From the NCBI GenBank assembly GCA_902542855.1, contig CACBWE010000001.1:1-64000 (forward strand): 64,000 nucleotides of DNA. Direction: 5' to 3'. Position 1 is the first letter of the stretch, and the number at the start of each line of letters is the position of its first letter. This DNA is from an uncultured Pelagibacteraceae bacterium (GTDB lineage Bacteria; Pseudomonadota; Alphaproteobacteria; Pelagibacterales; Pelagibacteraceae). A model generated the notes under the pieces. The model was not told the origin of the DNA. It was given only the letters and a program-made list of their open reading frames with translations, and made no database searches. Shown here one piece after another: positions 50,958 through 62,608 of this stretch. A program made the position numbers and the translations under genes.

Positions 50958-50984
50958 AAAAAAAAATGGGCTAAAGCCCATTTT
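50958..50984 (-). terminator. Intrinsic terminator between metK and nusA
   Basis: Minus strand AAAATGGGCT-TT-AGCCCATTTTTTTTT (stem plus T9). Confidence 0.85.
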
Positions 50985-51041
50985 GTAAAGTTCAATAATG
51001 TAACTGCAATATAGTAAAGTTTTTTTTTAATTCAACAGAAA

Positions 51042-52211
51042 CTATTGAGAAAAAACATTAATTTTGTCAGTTTTTTCCCATGAAAATGAACCTTTTTCTT
51101 CAGGTTCTCTGCCAAAATGACCATAGGCAGCTGTTTTTTCATATATTGGTTTATTTAAATTTAACATTTCCCTTATTCCTCTAGGGCTCAAATCAAAATT
51201 TTCTTTAATCTTTTCTACAACAAATTTATTCTTATCTAAATCTTTATCAAATAAGTCAACATAAATAGATAGTGGTTTTGATACTCCAATTGCATATGCT
51301 AATTGAATTAAACATTTCTCAGCAATTTTAGAACCTACAATATTTTTAGCAATATACCTTGCTGCATAAGCTGCTGATCTATCAACTTTGGTTGGATCTT
51401 TTCCAGAAAAAGCACCACCACCATGAGGTGCTGCTCCACCATAAGTATCAACAATGATTTTTCTGCCTGTCAAACCACAATCTCCATCTGGACCACCAAT
51501 TACAAAATTTCCTGTCGGATTTACATAAAACTCATCCTCGTTAAAACCATCAAGAAAATTCTCAGGGATAGATTTTAACATATAAGGTCTTAGTAAATCT
51601 CTAACTTGTGATTGATTAACATCTGGAGAATGCTGTGAAGAAATAACTACAGATTTTACTTTTGATGGTTTTCCATCAACATACTCGAATGTTACCTGAC
51701 TTTTTGAATCTGGTTCAATATTTTTTAACTTTCCTGACTTTCTATCTTCTGCCATTAATCTTAAAATTTTATGAGAATAATGAATTGGTGCTGGCATTAA
51801 AACATCTGTCTCATTACAAGCATAACCAAACATTATACCTTGATCCCCAGCTCCTTCATCTTTATTTCCTAATGAGTCCACTCCCATAGCAATATCAGCT
51901 GATTGGGAATGTAAATGACTTTCAATTTTTGTAGCTTCTTTCCAAGTAAATCCTTCTTGGTCATAACCAATATCTTTTATACAATTTCTTACTTTTTCTA
52001 TTAATTCATCTTTTTTAATTTCTGGTCCTCTTACTTCACCAGCTAAAACAACTTTATTTGTAGTTGTTAGTGTTTCGCATGCAACTCTTGAATATGGATC
52101 TCCAGAAATAAAACTATCGACAACCATATCTGAAATCCTATCAGATACTTTGTCTGGATGGCCTTCTGAAACGGACTCACTAGTGAAAAGGAAATTTTTT
52201 AAATTACTCAT
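51042..52211 (-). CDS. metK: S-adenosylmethionine synthetase
   Basis: 389 aa; [44 protein letters not shown]. Confidence 0.95.
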   Translation of the reverse strand: MSNLKNFLFTSESVSEGHPDKVSDRISDMVVDSFISGDPYSRVACETLTTTNKVVLAGEVRGPEIKKDELIEKVRNCIKDIGYDQEGFTWKEATKIESHLHSQSADIAMGVDSLGNKDEGAGDQGIMFGYACNETDVLMPAPIHYSHKILRLMAEDRKSGKLKNIEPDSKSQVTFEYVDGKPSKVKSVVISSQHSPDVNQSQVRDLLRPYMLKSIPENFLDGFNEDEFYVNPTGNFVIGGPDGDCGLTGRKIIVDTYGGAAPHGGGAFSGKDPTKVDRSAAYAARYIAKNIVGSKIAEKCLIQLAYAIGVSKPLSIYVDLFDKDLDKNKFVVEKIKENFDLSPRGIREMLNLNKPIYEKTAAYGHFGREPEEKGSFSWEKTDKINVFSQ

Positions 52212-53748
52212 TTCTAAGTTTCTTAAATGAAATTATCAAAAAAATATACAATAAAATTATAAATCCAAAAATTTTGTTTCCAAATTTTGCGAATAGAGTT
52301 GTCTCAATTTTTCTTGACTCAATTAAATCAATATAACCTGATTTATTTATATCAACTTTTTGCTCAATAATTCCTAGTGGATTAATAATTGCTGTTGTCC
52401 CATTATTTGCAGACCTTAAAACATATTTCCCACTCTCTATCGCTCTAAAAATACTATGAGTAAAATGTTGCTCTGGACCAATTGATTTACCAAACCAACC
52501 ATCTTCAGAAATATTTACAATATAATCAAAGTTACTACTTGTGAAAATTTTACCTGAATAAATTATCTCATAACAGATAAGGGGCAATATTTTCACTGAT
52601 AAATTATTATATTTCAAATCAATTATGTTTCTTTCATTACCTTTTGAATATGATTGGTAATCATTAGTAATTGTTTTTAAACCGATACTTTTTAATAATT
52701 TTTCAAATGGTAGAAATTCACCAAAAGGAACAAGATTAATTTTGTTATATGAATTTATTATATTAAGGTTATAGTCAAAAATAGATAATGAATTAAAATA
52801 TTTAATAGTATTATTTTCATCTTCTTTGCTATTAATCCCAATTGCTAATAAATGATTTTCGTTGAATTTATTTTCAAATAACCATTTGTATTCTTTTACT
52901 TGGTCTTGTGAAATACCTGGAATAATACCCTCTGGCCAAATAAAAATTATTTTTTGATTTTTTTTAGGAGAGCTGATTTCAATTAGCTCTTCTATTGCAG
53001 TTATTGGATCAATATTATTAAAAAATCTATCTATGCCTATATTTGAACTTAAAATTCTTAGTTTATAATCAAGTTTTTTAACCTGTTTATTATTAAATTT
53101 TTCTAAATTTTGTGAACCAAGTATATAAAATGACATTGTTGTAATAAGAAATGCAACACAAATAATAATATCTTTTTTATTCTCTCTTAAAATGAATATT
53201 GATGGGCTTGTAAATAATGAAATACAGAAAAGATTAAAGCTGTATGTGCCAATGACTGATGTAATGTTTAAAATTTCGATTTGATTAGAGAAACTATAAG
53301 CAATTAAATTCCAAGGGAAACCAGTGAGTATTGATCCTCTCACAAATTCTACTATTCCAAATATTAAAGAAAAAAGAAAAAATGAGCTTAAATTATTATT
53401 TAGTTTTAAAACCACAAATAGATAAGCAACTAAAGCATAAAACATGGCTAAAAAACCAGGTATTAATATTATTGTAAAGGGTATTAAAAACTTAAAATTT
53501 TGATCAAACGTTAATGATATTGAAATCCAATATAAATTACTTACAAAATAACCAAACCCAAACAACCAACCATAAAGAAAAAATATTCTTTTATTTTTAT
53601 AAAACTTAATTTTTTTTATTAAAAATATATAGAATAAACTAAAAGTTAAAAAATTTATTACAACATAATTAAATGGAGGTAAACTTAATGAAGTAAGCGC
53701 TCCTAATAAAATTAAATAAATTAATTCAATATAAAATTTGTTTTTCAA
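52204..53748 (-). CDS. lnt: Apolipoprotein N-acyltransferase
   Basis: 514 aa; multi-TM plus nitrilase domain ([23 protein letters not shown]). Confidence 0.92.
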   Translation of the reverse strand: MKNKFYIELIYLILLGALTSLSLPPFNYVVINFLTFSLFYIFLIKKIKFYKNKRIFFLYGWLFGFGYFVSNLYWISISLTFDQNFKFLIPFTIILIPGFLAMFYALVAYLFVVLKLNNNLSSFFLFSLIFGIVEFVRGSILTGFPWNLIAYSFSNQIEILNITSVIGTYSFNLFCISLFTSPSIFILRENKKDIIICVAFLITTMSFYILGSQNLEKFNNKQVKKLDYKLRILSSNIGIDRFFNNIDPITAIEELIEISSPKKNQKIIFIWPEGIIPGISQDQVKEYKWLFENKFNENHLLAIGINSKEDENNTIKYFNSLSIFDYNLNIINSYNKINLVPFGEFLPFEKLLKSIGLKTITNDYQSYSKGNERNIIDLKYNNLSVKILPLICYEIIYSGKIFTSSNFDYIVNISEDGWFGKSIGPEQHFTHSIFRAIESGKYVLRSANNGTTAIINPLGIIEQKVDINKSGYIDLIESRKIETTLFAKFGNKIFGFIILLYIFLIISFKKLRNE

Positions 53749-53749
53749 T

Positions 53750-54211
53750 TTAATTTATTTTTGATTGTACAGATTTAAATAATAGATTTTCCTCTTTTAA
53801 CATTTTGGAATAATCCTTATTTTTTTTATGATCAAAACCTAAAAGATGAAGAAAACCATGTATGAATAATTTAGTAACTTTTTCTTTAAAAGATTTTAAA
53901 TTTTGTGATCTTGGTTTGTCTAAATAATTATAGCTAATGATAATGTCTCCAAGATAAGTATTTTTTGAAATTTTTATTTTTTTATCTAATGGAAAAGATA
54001 ATATATCGGTAGATTTATTTTTTTTTCTAAAAACTTTATTTAATTTTTTAATATTCTGATTATTTGAAAGTAATAGTGTTAAAGTTACTTTTTTATTCAA
54101 AAATTTATATTTTTTTGGAAAAGCTTTACATATTTTTTTAAAAAAAATGTCCTTATTTTTAAGTCTTTTTGACCAAGCCTTCTCCTCAGAGAAGACATTA
54201 ATGCTAATCAT
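53750..54211 (-). CDS. ybeY: Endoribonuclease YbeY
   Basis: 153 aa; STDILSFP, HGFLHLLGFDHKKNKD. Confidence 0.92.
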   Translation of the reverse strand: MISINVFSEEKAWSKRLKNKDIFFKKICKAFPKKYKFLNKKVTLTLLLSNNQNIKKLNKVFRKKNKSTDILSFPLDKKIKISKNTYLGDIIISYNYLDKPRSQNLKSFKEKVTKLFIHGFLHLLGFDHKKNKDYSKMLKEENLLFKSVQSKIN

Positions 54212-55199
54212 TATTTGAGTATGCTTTGACTATTTTAGAAACAAGTGGATGTCTGACTACATCTGAATGATCAAAATCAACTATGGATATTTCCTTTAAA
54301 TGTCCTAGTAACTCTTTTGATCGAACTAATCCTGACATGCTTTTATTTGGTAAATCAATTTGAGATGGGTCACCATTTACAACAATTTTTGAATTTTCTC
54401 CAATACGTGTTAAAAACATTTTTATCTGAGTATCCGTAGCATTTTGTGCTTCATCTAAAATTGCAAAGGAATTTTTTAGAGTTCTACCTCTCATAAAGGC
54501 TAAAGGTGCAATCTCTATATCTCCAATCTCAATCATTCTTTGTATTTTTTCAAAGTCGAAGAGATCATATAAAGAATCATATAAAGGTCTAAGATAAGGG
54601 TCTACTTTTTCCTTCATATCACCAGGTAAAAATCCCAAACGCTCACCTGCTTCTACTGCTGGTCTTGAAAGAATAATTCTCTCAATCTTTTTTTCTAAAA
54701 GCATAGTTAGACCTACAGCTACTGCCAGAAAAGTTTTTCCAGTTCCTGCTGGCCCAGCTGAAATTACAATATCACTCTCCCTCAAAGCTCTCACATAGCT
54801 TTTTTGTTTCTCAGATCTAGGAATTATAGATTTCTTGGGAGTTTTAATGATGTCTGTAACATTATTATTTTTTACTTTTTCATTAATCATAAAGTTATCA
54901 ACTGATGAAAGTATATCTTTATTCTCTATACTTCCATTATTAATAAACTGATTAGCTAAAAATTGAATAGCATTTTTAATTTTTTCATTCTTTTCAGGTG
55001 TTGATTTAATTAAAATTGAATTTCCCCTTGAATATAAGCTGCAATTTGTAATTTTTTCTAATTCTTGTAAATTTTTATTAAATTCTCCAACAACACCCAT
55101 TAACAAATTGTTGTCATGAAATATAACACTTAAAGAATTGTTATCTGAGTAAACAAATTTTAAAGACTGATCGATATTTTTTTTAGTTATTCCACTCAA
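54204..55199 (-). CDS. phoH: PhoH-family ATPase
   Basis: 331 aa; AGPAGTGKTFLAVA, RPAVEAGERLGFLPGDMKEKVDPYLRPLYD. Confidence 0.93.
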   Translation of the reverse strand: MSGITKKNIDQSLKFVYSDNNSLSVIFHDNNLLMGVVGEFNKNLQELEKITNCSLYSRGNSILIKSTPEKNEKIKNAIQFLANQFINNGSIENKDILSSVDNFMINEKVKNNNVTDIIKTPKKSIIPRSEKQKSYVRALRESDIVISAGPAGTGKTFLAVAVGLTMLLEKKIERIILSRPAVEAGERLGFLPGDMKEKVDPYLRPLYDSLYDLFDFEKIQRMIEIGDIEIAPLAFMRGRTLKNSFAILDEAQNATDTQIKMFLTRIGENSKIVVNGDPSQIDLPNKSMSGLVRSKELLGHLKEISIVDFDHSDVVRHPLVSKIVKAYSNND

Positions 55200-55202
55200 A
55201 TT

Positions 55203-56531
55203 CTATGCAACCTTCTGATCCGAATTAGTTATTACTTCGCCGAATAAAGTATTTCTATTACTATCTTTAATTCTCACTTGAACTATTTTTCCAATATCAT
55301 TCTTTTTACCATTAAAAATTACAGATGTCATATACTCAGATCTACCAAAAGCTTTGCTTTTATCGTCGGTTAAATTTTCAACCAAAACATCAATAACTTT
55401 ACCCTCCAATGACTTGTTCATTTCGATTTGATTTTTGAATAAGATAGTTTGAATTTTTTCTAATCTTTCAATAGAAATTTTTTTTTCAATTAGGTCTAAA
55501 TTTTCGGCGACTGTTCCAGGTCTTGGACTAAAAATAAATGAATAAGAGTTAATAAATTTAATTCTTTCAATTAATCTAATAGTATCCTTAAAATCCTGAT
55601 CCTCTTCACCAGGATAACCTATTATAAAATCACTTGAAAATTCTATATTTGAATTAATTTCTTTTAATTTATCAAAAGTATTTAGATATTCCTCAATAGT
55701 ATGTTTTCTATTCATCAACTTTAAAATTTTATTAGATCCACTTTGAACCGGTAAATGCACAAGTGGCATTAACTTTTCAGAGGTTTTATATACTTCAATT
55801 AGATCCTCTGTCATATCTTTTGGGTGAGATGTTGTATATCTAACTCTCTTAATTTCAGATAATTTTTCAATATTTAAAATCAAATCTGACAGTCTGAATC
55901 CTTCATTATCATAAGCATTTACATTTTGACCAAGTAAAATTATTTCTTTTGCACCATTATCAGCTAAATATTTTGCTTCATCCAAAATTTGTTTAAATGG
56001 TCGAGAATATTCTGGTCCGCGTGTATATGGTACTACACAAAAATGACAAAACTTATCACATCCCTCCTGAATAGTTAAAAACGATGAAACTTTTCCAGCT
56101 TCATTTTTTATTTTACTCAAATATTTAAATTTAGAAACTGCATCAAATTCAGTTTCTTCAATCTTTTTTCTTTTTTTTGTATAATTTAAAATCTTCTCAT
56201 TAATTTTATGATAAGCTTGAGGACCAATAACTAAATCTATATAAGGTTCCCTTTTCAGCATCTCTTGATTTTCTGCTTGAGCAACGCAGCCTGAAATAAT
56301 TACTAATGGTTTTTTTTTTGATCTGAAAATTTTTTTTACTCTACCTATTTCTGAGTAAACTTTTTCTTTTGCTTTATCTCTAATATGACATGTATTTAAA
56401 AGATAACAATTTGCTTCTTCATATTTTTCTGTTTTTTCATAACCAATTTTTTTAACTGCATCGTATATTCTATTAGAGTCATATTCATTCATCTGACATC
56501 CAAAAGTTTTAATAAATATTTTTTGATTCAT
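55203..56531 (-). CDS. miaB: tRNA-2-methylthio-N6-dimethylallyladenosine synthase
   Basis: 442 aa; TFGCQMNEYDS, GCDKFCHFCVVPYTRG radical-SAM CxxxCxxC. Confidence 0.95.
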   Translation of the reverse strand: MNQKIFIKTFGCQMNEYDSNRIYDAVKKIGYEKTEKYEEANCYLLNTCHIRDKAKEKVYSEIGRVKKIFRSKKKPLVIISGCVAQAENQEMLKREPYIDLVIGPQAYHKINEKILNYTKKRKKIEETEFDAVSKFKYLSKIKNEAGKVSSFLTIQEGCDKFCHFCVVPYTRGPEYSRPFKQILDEAKYLADNGAKEIILLGQNVNAYDNEGFRLSDLILNIEKLSEIKRVRYTTSHPKDMTEDLIEVYKTSEKLMPLVHLPVQSGSNKILKLMNRKHTIEEYLNTFDKLKEINSNIEFSSDFIIGYPGEEDQDFKDTIRLIERIKFINSYSFIFSPRPGTVAENLDLIEKKISIERLEKIQTILFKNQIEMNKSLEGKVIDVLVENLTDDKSKAFGRSEYMTSVIFNGKKNDIGKIVQVRIKDSNRNTLFGEVITNSDQKVA

Positions 56532-56533
56532 AA

Positions 56534-56947
56534 TTATTGAGATTTTTTCTTAACCCCATATAATTCTAATTTATGGTCCACTAATGTATAACCATATTTC
56601 TCTGCAACTTTTTTCTGTAGCTTTTCAATTTCTTCATCTACAAATTCGATAATTTCACCAGTTTTCACATCAATTAAATGATCATGATGACCTTCATTTA
56701 TTTCTTCATATCTAGCTTTTCCACCTTTAAACTCGTGCTTTGTTAATATTCCTGTCTCTTCAAATAATTTTACTGTTCTATAAACAGTTGCAATACTTAT
56801 TTTAGGATCAATTTTAGATACTCTATTATAAAGTTCATCTACATCTGGGTGGTCAGTAGATTCTGACATTACTTGTGCAATTACTCTTCTTTGATCTGTT
56901 AATTTAACCCCTTTTGCTATACATTTTTGTTCTATAGTTTCTGACAT
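56534..56947 (-). CDS. Fur-family transcriptional regulator
   Basis: 137 aa; LTDQRRVIAQVMSES, ISIATVYRTVKLFEETGI, GHHDHLIDVKTGEI. Confidence 0.9.
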   Translation of the reverse strand: MSETIEQKCIAKGVKLTDQRRVIAQVMSESTDHPDVDELYNRVSKIDPKISIATVYRTVKLFEETGILTKHEFKGGKARYEEINEGHHDHLIDVKTGEIIEFVDEEIEKLQKKVAEKYGYTLVDHKLELYGVKKKSQ

Positions 56948-56956
56948 AAAATAATT

Positions 56957-57343
56957 TTAACTTAAATAAATAGGGTTAATCAAATTTTTTTTAATATTAA
57001 ATTTTTCGCACAAATCAGGGATATTTTCATATTTTATGTCCTTTTCACCTTCAAAATCTTGAATGCTGTAACAATAGTAATCAATATTATTAGTTAAATT
57101 AAATGCTTTAACTATAGAAAGCGAATTCCGTATTCCTGCAAAGCTTCCAGGCCCTCTATTTAAATAAATTGTATTAATGTCTTTCAAGTTTAATTGATAA
57201 GAATTTAAAAAATCATTAATAATCAAAGTTAATTTTTCATAATTAATTTTAGTATTCTCTTTAGTAATATTATAAATATCTTTATTAGTAATGATCATTA
57301 AAAAAATTTTTTCACTGGCTACATCAATTATCAGTTTGTTCAT
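56957..57343 (-). CDS. tsaB: Short TsaB-like t6A biosynthesis protein
   Basis: MNKLIIDVASEKIFLMI..., NRGPGSFAGIRNSLSIVKAF; 128 aa from ATG 57343. Confidence 0.8.
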   Translation of the reverse strand: MNKLIIDVASEKIFLMIITNKDIYNITKENTKINYEKLTLIINDFLNSYQLNLKDINTIYLNRGPGSFAGIRNSLSIVKAFNLTNNIDYYCYSIQDFEGEKDIKYENIPDLCEKFNIKKNLINPIYLS

Positions 57344-58358
57344 AATTATTTTATTTTCTAATATGAGTTCTAAATCAGATGAAAATAATATCAAATACTA
57401 TTCCAATGATGAAGGAATTCTATCAATAATGTATCATCGTTTTAATGAAAATAAGTACCCTTCAACCAATATTAAAATGGATATATTTGAGGAACATATA
57501 AATATTATTAAGAACTCAGATTTTAATTTTCATAATCCAAAAAATTTTGATGAACAGTTTAATAAACCAAAATCAAAAAAAGAAATTCTTATAACTATCG
57601 ATGATGCTTTTGAATCTTTTTATATTGAAGCATGGCCTTATCTAAAGGAAAATAAAATTCCATTTATTTTATTTGTCTCGACTGAGCCAGTAGGGAAAAG
57701 AGGTTATATGACTTGGGAGCAAATTAAGGAAGTTGAGAGTAAAGATTTTGCATATATAGGACATCATTCTCATACTCATGAATATCTTATAGATGTAAAC
57801 AATGACGAGTTTATTTTAGATATTGAAACAGCTAATAAAATTTTCTTAAAAGAGCTTGGTTATGTACCTAGTTTATTTTCATACCCATTTGGTGAATACT
57901 CTAAATTTATGAAAGATTATATATCTAAGAATTTTAAATATGCTTTTGGCCAGCACTCTGGAGTTATTGATTTAAATAAAGATAAATTTGAATTACCTAG
58001 ATTTCCAATTAATGAAAAATATGGAGAATTAAAAAGATTTAAATCAATAATAAATTATTATCCTCTTGAATATAAAAAAATTCTTCCTGAAGAAAAACAA
58101 CTATTCGAAAATACAAACCCTCCAAATTTCAAAGTTGAATTTTTTAAAAAGCAAAAAAATTTATCAAATATTAATTGTTATTCTAATGAGGGAGGCGTTT
58201 GGGAAAAATCAAAAACAAGCTTTACCAACAACTCTTTAACGATTGAATTTAGAGAACCATTCAAACCAAGAAGAGGTAGAATTAACTGTTCTCTGAATGA
58301 TAATGGAAAATGGAGATGGTTTGGTGTTCAATTCCCTATAAAAGTAAATGAAAATTAA
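57291..58358 (+). CDS. Secreted polysaccharide deacetylase family protein
   Basis: 355 aa; signal-peptide-like N-terminus, ITIDDAFESFY, YIGHHSHTH, FSYPFGEYS. Confidence 0.88.
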   Translation: MIIKKIFSLATSIISLFIIILFSNMSSKSDENNIKYYSNDEGILSIMYHRFNENKYPSTNIKMDIFEEHINIIKNSDFNFHNPKNFDEQFNKPKSKKEILITIDDAFESFYIEAWPYLKENKIPFILFVSTEPVGKRGYMTWEQIKEVESKDFAYIGHHSHTHEYLIDVNNDEFILDIETANKIFLKELGYVPSLFSYPFGEYSKFMKDYISKNFKYAFGQHSGVIDLNKDKFELPRFPINEKYGELKRFKSIINYYPLEYKKILPEEKQLFENTNPPNFKVEFFKKQKNLSNINCYSNEGGVWEKSKTSFTNNSLTIEFREPFKPRRGRINCSLNDNGKWRWFGVQFPIKVNEN

Positions 58359-59419
58359 ATTAAACTTTCTAAGTCTTTACTTGAAGGCAACAATCTTGCC
58401 TCATCAAAATCTTTTAAATTATTCTGTTCAATAATTTTTTGTAGAACCTCTATATATTGTTTTCCTGTTTCTGCGTATTTATCTAAGTGTTTAGACAAAA
58501 TTAAACTATCTAAAGGTTTATTTTGATTTCTAAGTTCTGTTCTTGCTTTTCTTAAATTTTTATAAGTTGAGTGTGTATTCAAATTTCTCAAATATGCTCT
58601 CACAGATAATTGTAAGCTATGAAATTTCATAACTTTATGATCTTTACCCTTATCAGCATTTTTAGGTTTGAGTCCCTCTCCAGACCATGTCCACTGACCA
58701 AATAATGCATTTCCTTTTAGAGCAAATCTTGAGGTACCCCACCCAGTTTCCTTAGCAGCTTGAGCTATTGCTAATGAAACTGGTATTTCATCCATCCTTA
58801 TTTTCAATGTGGATAAATCATTCTGTCTTACACCATATTGCTTATATTTTTTTTCTAACCATTTTTTCTCAATCTCAGTATTGCTATTTTTATTTAGAAT
58901 AGTGAATAATCTTTTTCTATCTATTCTAATTTTATTATTTTCCTTAACAATTAAAGGCAGAACAATTTTTATAAACATGTCTTTTCTTTTTTTAGTATTA
59001 CCAATATTTTTAATTTCGTTAGGCAAAAGACCAATATCTACTGGTTTAACTAACTTTTTTTCTCTTACATCTTTTAAATTATAATTTACTTCTTTAAATA
59101 AAGAATCTATTTCCGATGTGGTGTATCTAACTAAATTTATTTCAGAGTTATTTTCTTCCAAAATATCATAAAGTAAGTCTCTCTCATCAGATTCAACTGT
59201 ATTATTCTCCTCTACCAAATTATCTTTATTTAGAGTGTTGTTTAAAATGTTTTTTGAATTGTTTGTAAATTCTTTATTATTAAAATTTTTATCAGTAAAA
59301 TTTATAATTATTGGAGCCACATAGAAGAATGAAATTACAATAAATGAACTTAAAAAAAACCGAGAAACTATATTAAAGCTTTTATTTTTTAAAAAACCAG
59401 ATTTTTTAAATTTTTTCAT
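58355..59419 (-). CDS. Bax-like glucosaminidase domain protein
   Basis: 354 aa; N-terminal TM, SLAIAQAAKETGWGTSRFALKGNALFGQWTW. Confidence 0.87.
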   Translation of the reverse strand: MKKFKKSGFLKNKSFNIVSRFFLSSFIVISFFYVAPIIINFTDKNFNNKEFTNNSKNILNNTLNKDNLVEENNTVESDERDLLYDILEENNSEINLVRYTTSEIDSLFKEVNYNLKDVREKKLVKPVDIGLLPNEIKNIGNTKKRKDMFIKIVLPLIVKENNKIRIDRKRLFTILNKNSNTEIEKKWLEKKYKQYGVRQNDLSTLKIRMDEIPVSLAIAQAAKETGWGTSRFALKGNALFGQWTWSGEGLKPKNADKGKDHKVMKFHSLQLSVRAYLRNLNTHSTYKNLRKARTELRNQNKPLDSLILSKHLDKYAETGKQYIEVLQKIIEQNNLKDFDEARLLPSSKDLESLI

Positions 59420-59425
59420 AATTAA

Positions 59426-59968
59426 TTATTGTATAGCAACAACCTCTTTTACCTCTGGTAAATAATGACATAAAAGATTTTGAACACCTTGTTTTAAGGT
59501 CATTGTTGAACTAGGACATCCAGAACAACTTCCTTGTAATTGTACCTTAACAATTCCGTCCTTGAACTCTTTGAATTTTATATCTCCACCGTCTTTAGCA
59601 ACAGCAGGTCTTATTTTTTCCTCTAAAATTTTTACAATTTTTGTTTCAATTTCGCTTAAATCTGAAACTTCCTCTTTTACATTTTCATCAATTACAAACT
59701 CTTTACCATCTGCGTAAAAATCATTTATCAGAGAAATTACAATATGTTTTATTTCTTCCCACTTGATTTTTTCATTCTTATTTACTGAAATAAAATCTTG
59801 ACCTAAAAAAATACCCTCAACACCGTTTACTGACAAAATATTTCTCACCAATTCATTATTCATATCTTCTTTATTTGTAATTTCATAAGGACCACTGTTT
59901 GAAACTTTCTTCCCGGGAAGAAATTTTAAAGAATTTGGATTCGGTGTTACTTCTGTTTGTACGAACAT
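59426..59968 (-). CDS. NfuA/NifU-like Fe-S scaffold
   Basis: 180 aa; Nfu N-terminal domain (TPNPNSLKFLPG) and GSCSGCPSSTMTLKQGVQN. Confidence 0.93.
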   Translation of the reverse strand: MFVQTEVTPNPNSLKFLPGKKVSNSGPYEITNKEDMNNELVRNILSVNGVEGIFLGQDFISVNKNEKIKWEEIKHIVISLINDFYADGKEFVIDENVKEEVSDLSEIETKIVKILEEKIRPAVAKDGGDIKFKEFKDGIVKVQLQGSCSGCPSSTMTLKQGVQNLLCHYLPEVKEVVAIQ

Positions 59969-60020
59969 AAATTATATATAATGATAATTTTAAAAATTAA
60001 AACTTGATAATAAATTTTTT

Positions 60021-61022
60021 TTAAAAACCTACTATTTCTTTAATTCTTTCAATCTTTTTAGAAGCAATTAAATTAGCTTTTTCAACTCCATCTAGAAGAA
60101 TTTCATCTAAATAACTTTTATCTCCTAAAAGTTTTTTTATCTCATTAGAAATAGGTTCAATTTTATTCACAAGTTTTTCGGCTAATTGATCTTTAAATTC
60201 AGAAAAATTTTTACCTGCAAAATGTTTTACTGAGTTTTCTAATGTTGAGTTTGTCAAGCTTGAATAAATTCCTAAAAGATTCTTTGCCTCTAATCTTTCA
60301 TCAAGCTCCTTTATATCTTGTGGCATAGGCAAAGGATCAGTTTTTGCTTTTTTGATTTTGTTTATTATTTGATCTTTATCATCTGTTAAATTTATTCGAC
60401 TTAAATCTGATAATTCTGATTTACTCATTTTTTTTGAACCATCTTTTAAACTCATTATTCTTGAAAACTCTTTTTGAATTAAAGGTTCAGGAACTTGAAG
60501 AAAATTTTCTACTTCAAAATCATTATTAAATTTTTGAGCTATATCTCTACATAACTCCAAATGTTGCTTTTGATCATCACCTACTGGAACATGAGTAGCA
60601 TCATATAAGAGAATATCAGCTGCCATTAAAACTGGATAAGAGTACAGTCCTATGCTGGCTTTCTCTTTATCTTTGCCAGCTTTCTCCTTAAATTGTGTCA
60701 TTCTATTCAACCAGCCCATTCTAGCAACACAGCTTAATATCCATGCTCCTTCTGCATGTGCAGCCACACTAGATTGATTAAAAATTATACTTTTTTTTGG
60801 ATCTATTCCACTTGCTACAAAAGTTGCAACAGTTTCCCGTATATTATTTTTTAATTCTTTAGGATCTTGCTTTACTGTAATGGCATGCAGATCAACTACG
60901 CAAAAAATACATTTATTATCTTTATCGTTATTTAAGTCTACAAAGTTTTTTATGGCGCCTAAATAATTTCCAAGATGAAGATTACCTGTAGGCTGAACGC
61001 CAGAGAATATTTTTTTACCCAT
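60021..61022 (-). CDS. trpS: Tryptophanyl-tRNA synthetase
   Basis: 333 aa; [24 protein letters not shown] motif. Confidence 0.95.
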   Translation of the reverse strand: MGKKIFSGVQPTGNLHLGNYLGAIKNFVDLNNDKDNKCIFCVVDLHAITVKQDPKELKNNIRETVATFVASGIDPKKSIIFNQSSVAAHAEGAWILSCVARMGWLNRMTQFKEKAGKDKEKASIGLYSYPVLMAADILLYDATHVPVGDDQKQHLELCRDIAQKFNNDFEVENFLQVPEPLIQKEFSRIMSLKDGSKKMSKSELSDLSRINLTDDKDQIINKIKKAKTDPLPMPQDIKELDERLEAKNLLGIYSSLTNSTLENSVKHFAGKNFSEFKDQLAEKLVNKIEPISNEIKKLLGDKSYLDEILLDGVEKANLIASKKIERIKEIVGF

Positions 61023-61026
61023 AAAA

Positions 61027-62556
61027 TTAATACTTTAATTTAATATCATTCATTTGAAAAGCTTTGATGAAATAAGACACAATTAAATAAAACAATAACC
61101 CTAATATAACAGATAAAACTAAATAAAAAGATTTAATTGATTGATTAAATGCTAATTCGTTCTGGAAATAATTTAACATTAAGTTAAAAAATAAACCCAT
61201 CATAATTGATGCAAAAATTATTTTAATAAATTTAACAAAAAATATTTGATTAAAATAAAATAATTGTCGATTTTTTAAAAATAAAAATAATAATATTGAA
61301 TTAAACCAAGATGAAATAGATGTAGCTATTGGAATTATTATAAAACCAATTTCACTAAAAAAATACAAACTAATAAAAATATTAACCAATACTGAGATCA
61401 AAGAAATATAAAATGGAGTTTTGGTATCATGGTTTGCAAAGAAAAAACTTGAAAAAACTTTTATTAATGCAAAAGCAGGCAGACCTAATGCAAAATAATA
61501 TAAAGCTAAGCTTGAATTGCTCACCGAATTTTCATTAAAAGACCCATAGCCAAATAAAGCTGAAATAATTTGTTCTGATCCTATGATTAAAGCGATAGTT
61601 GCTGGAAGACTTAAGAATAAACTTAATTCAAGAGCTTTATTTTGTATAAGCAAAATCTTATTTTTTTTTCTAGATTGAATATGTTTTGAAAGCTGCGGCA
61701 GAATCACTACACCAATAGCAATACCAGCTATAGCTAGGTTAATTTGATAAATTCTGTCTGCATAATATAAATAAGAAACTGCACTTGCTTGAAATGATGC
61801 AATTATTGTACCAACCAAAATATTAATTTGGGTAACTCCAGAGGAAAAAATACTTGGTAAAAGTTTTTTAAAAAAAAACTTAACTTTATTACTTACTTTT
61901 AATTTGTAATTAAATTCAAGCGAGTAATATTTTGATACGTATTTGTATAAAAATATTAATTGTAAAAAACCAGCTAAAGAAACACCATAGGACAAATAAT
62001 AAACTAATTGATCACCTAAAGATTTAGAAAAAAACAATACTAAAATTAAAACAATATTTAATATTATTGGTGCTGCAGCAGCAGCTGCAAATTTATTGTG
62101 TGAATTTAAGATTGCAGAAAAAAATGAGGCTAAACAAATAAAAAATAAAAAAGGAAAAGTAATTCTTGTTAAATTAATTGCTAACTCCATTTTTTCTAAA
62201 TCACCCACAAATCCTGGTGCAATAATAGAAACAAATGCTGGCATGAAAATTTCAATTATTATTGTTAAAAACAACAACCCTAAAAAAAGAAGATTAAAAA
62301 TATCGTTAGCAAATTTGTTTGATTGTTTTTTTCCCTTAGTAAATTCTGATGAATAACTTGGAACGAATGCTGCATTAAAAGTGCCTTCAGCAAACAATCT
62401 TCTAAAAGTATTTGGAATTCTAAATGCTACAAAAAAAGCATCAGCCAACATCCCTGTTCCTAGAAAAATTGCTATTAAAATATCTCTTAAATAACCCAGC
62501 AATCTGCTAATGATAGTATAAAAACCAAATGTGCCTGTTGACTTAAGTAAGTTCAT
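61027..62556 (-). CDS. murJ: Lipid II flippase MurJ
   Basis: 509 aa, ~14 [29 protein letters not shown]. Confidence 0.95.
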   Translation of the reverse strand: MNLLKSTGTFGFYTIISRLLGYLRDILIAIFLGTGMLADAFFVAFRIPNTFRRLFAEGTFNAAFVPSYSSEFTKGKKQSNKFANDIFNLLFLGLLFLTIIIEIFMPAFVSIIAPGFVGDLEKMELAINLTRITFPFLFFICLASFFSAILNSHNKFAAAAAAPIILNIVLILVLFFSKSLGDQLVYYLSYGVSLAGFLQLIFLYKYVSKYYSLEFNYKLKVSNKVKFFFKKLLPSIFSSGVTQINILVGTIIASFQASAVSYLYYADRIYQINLAIAGIAIGVVILPQLSKHIQSRKKNKILLIQNKALELSLFLSLPATIALIIGSEQIISALFGYGSFNENSVSNSSLALYYFALGLPAFALIKVFSSFFFANHDTKTPFYISLISVLVNIFISLYFFSEIGFIIIPIATSISSWFNSILLFLFLKNRQLFYFNQIFFVKFIKIIFASIMMGLFFNLMLNYFQNELAFNQSIKSFYLVLSVILGLLFYLIVSYFIKAFQMNDIKLKY

Positions 62557-62608
62557 AAATCATATTAGTCTTAATTTTACCCCAATTGTACACTTATTGT
62601 TATCAGAA

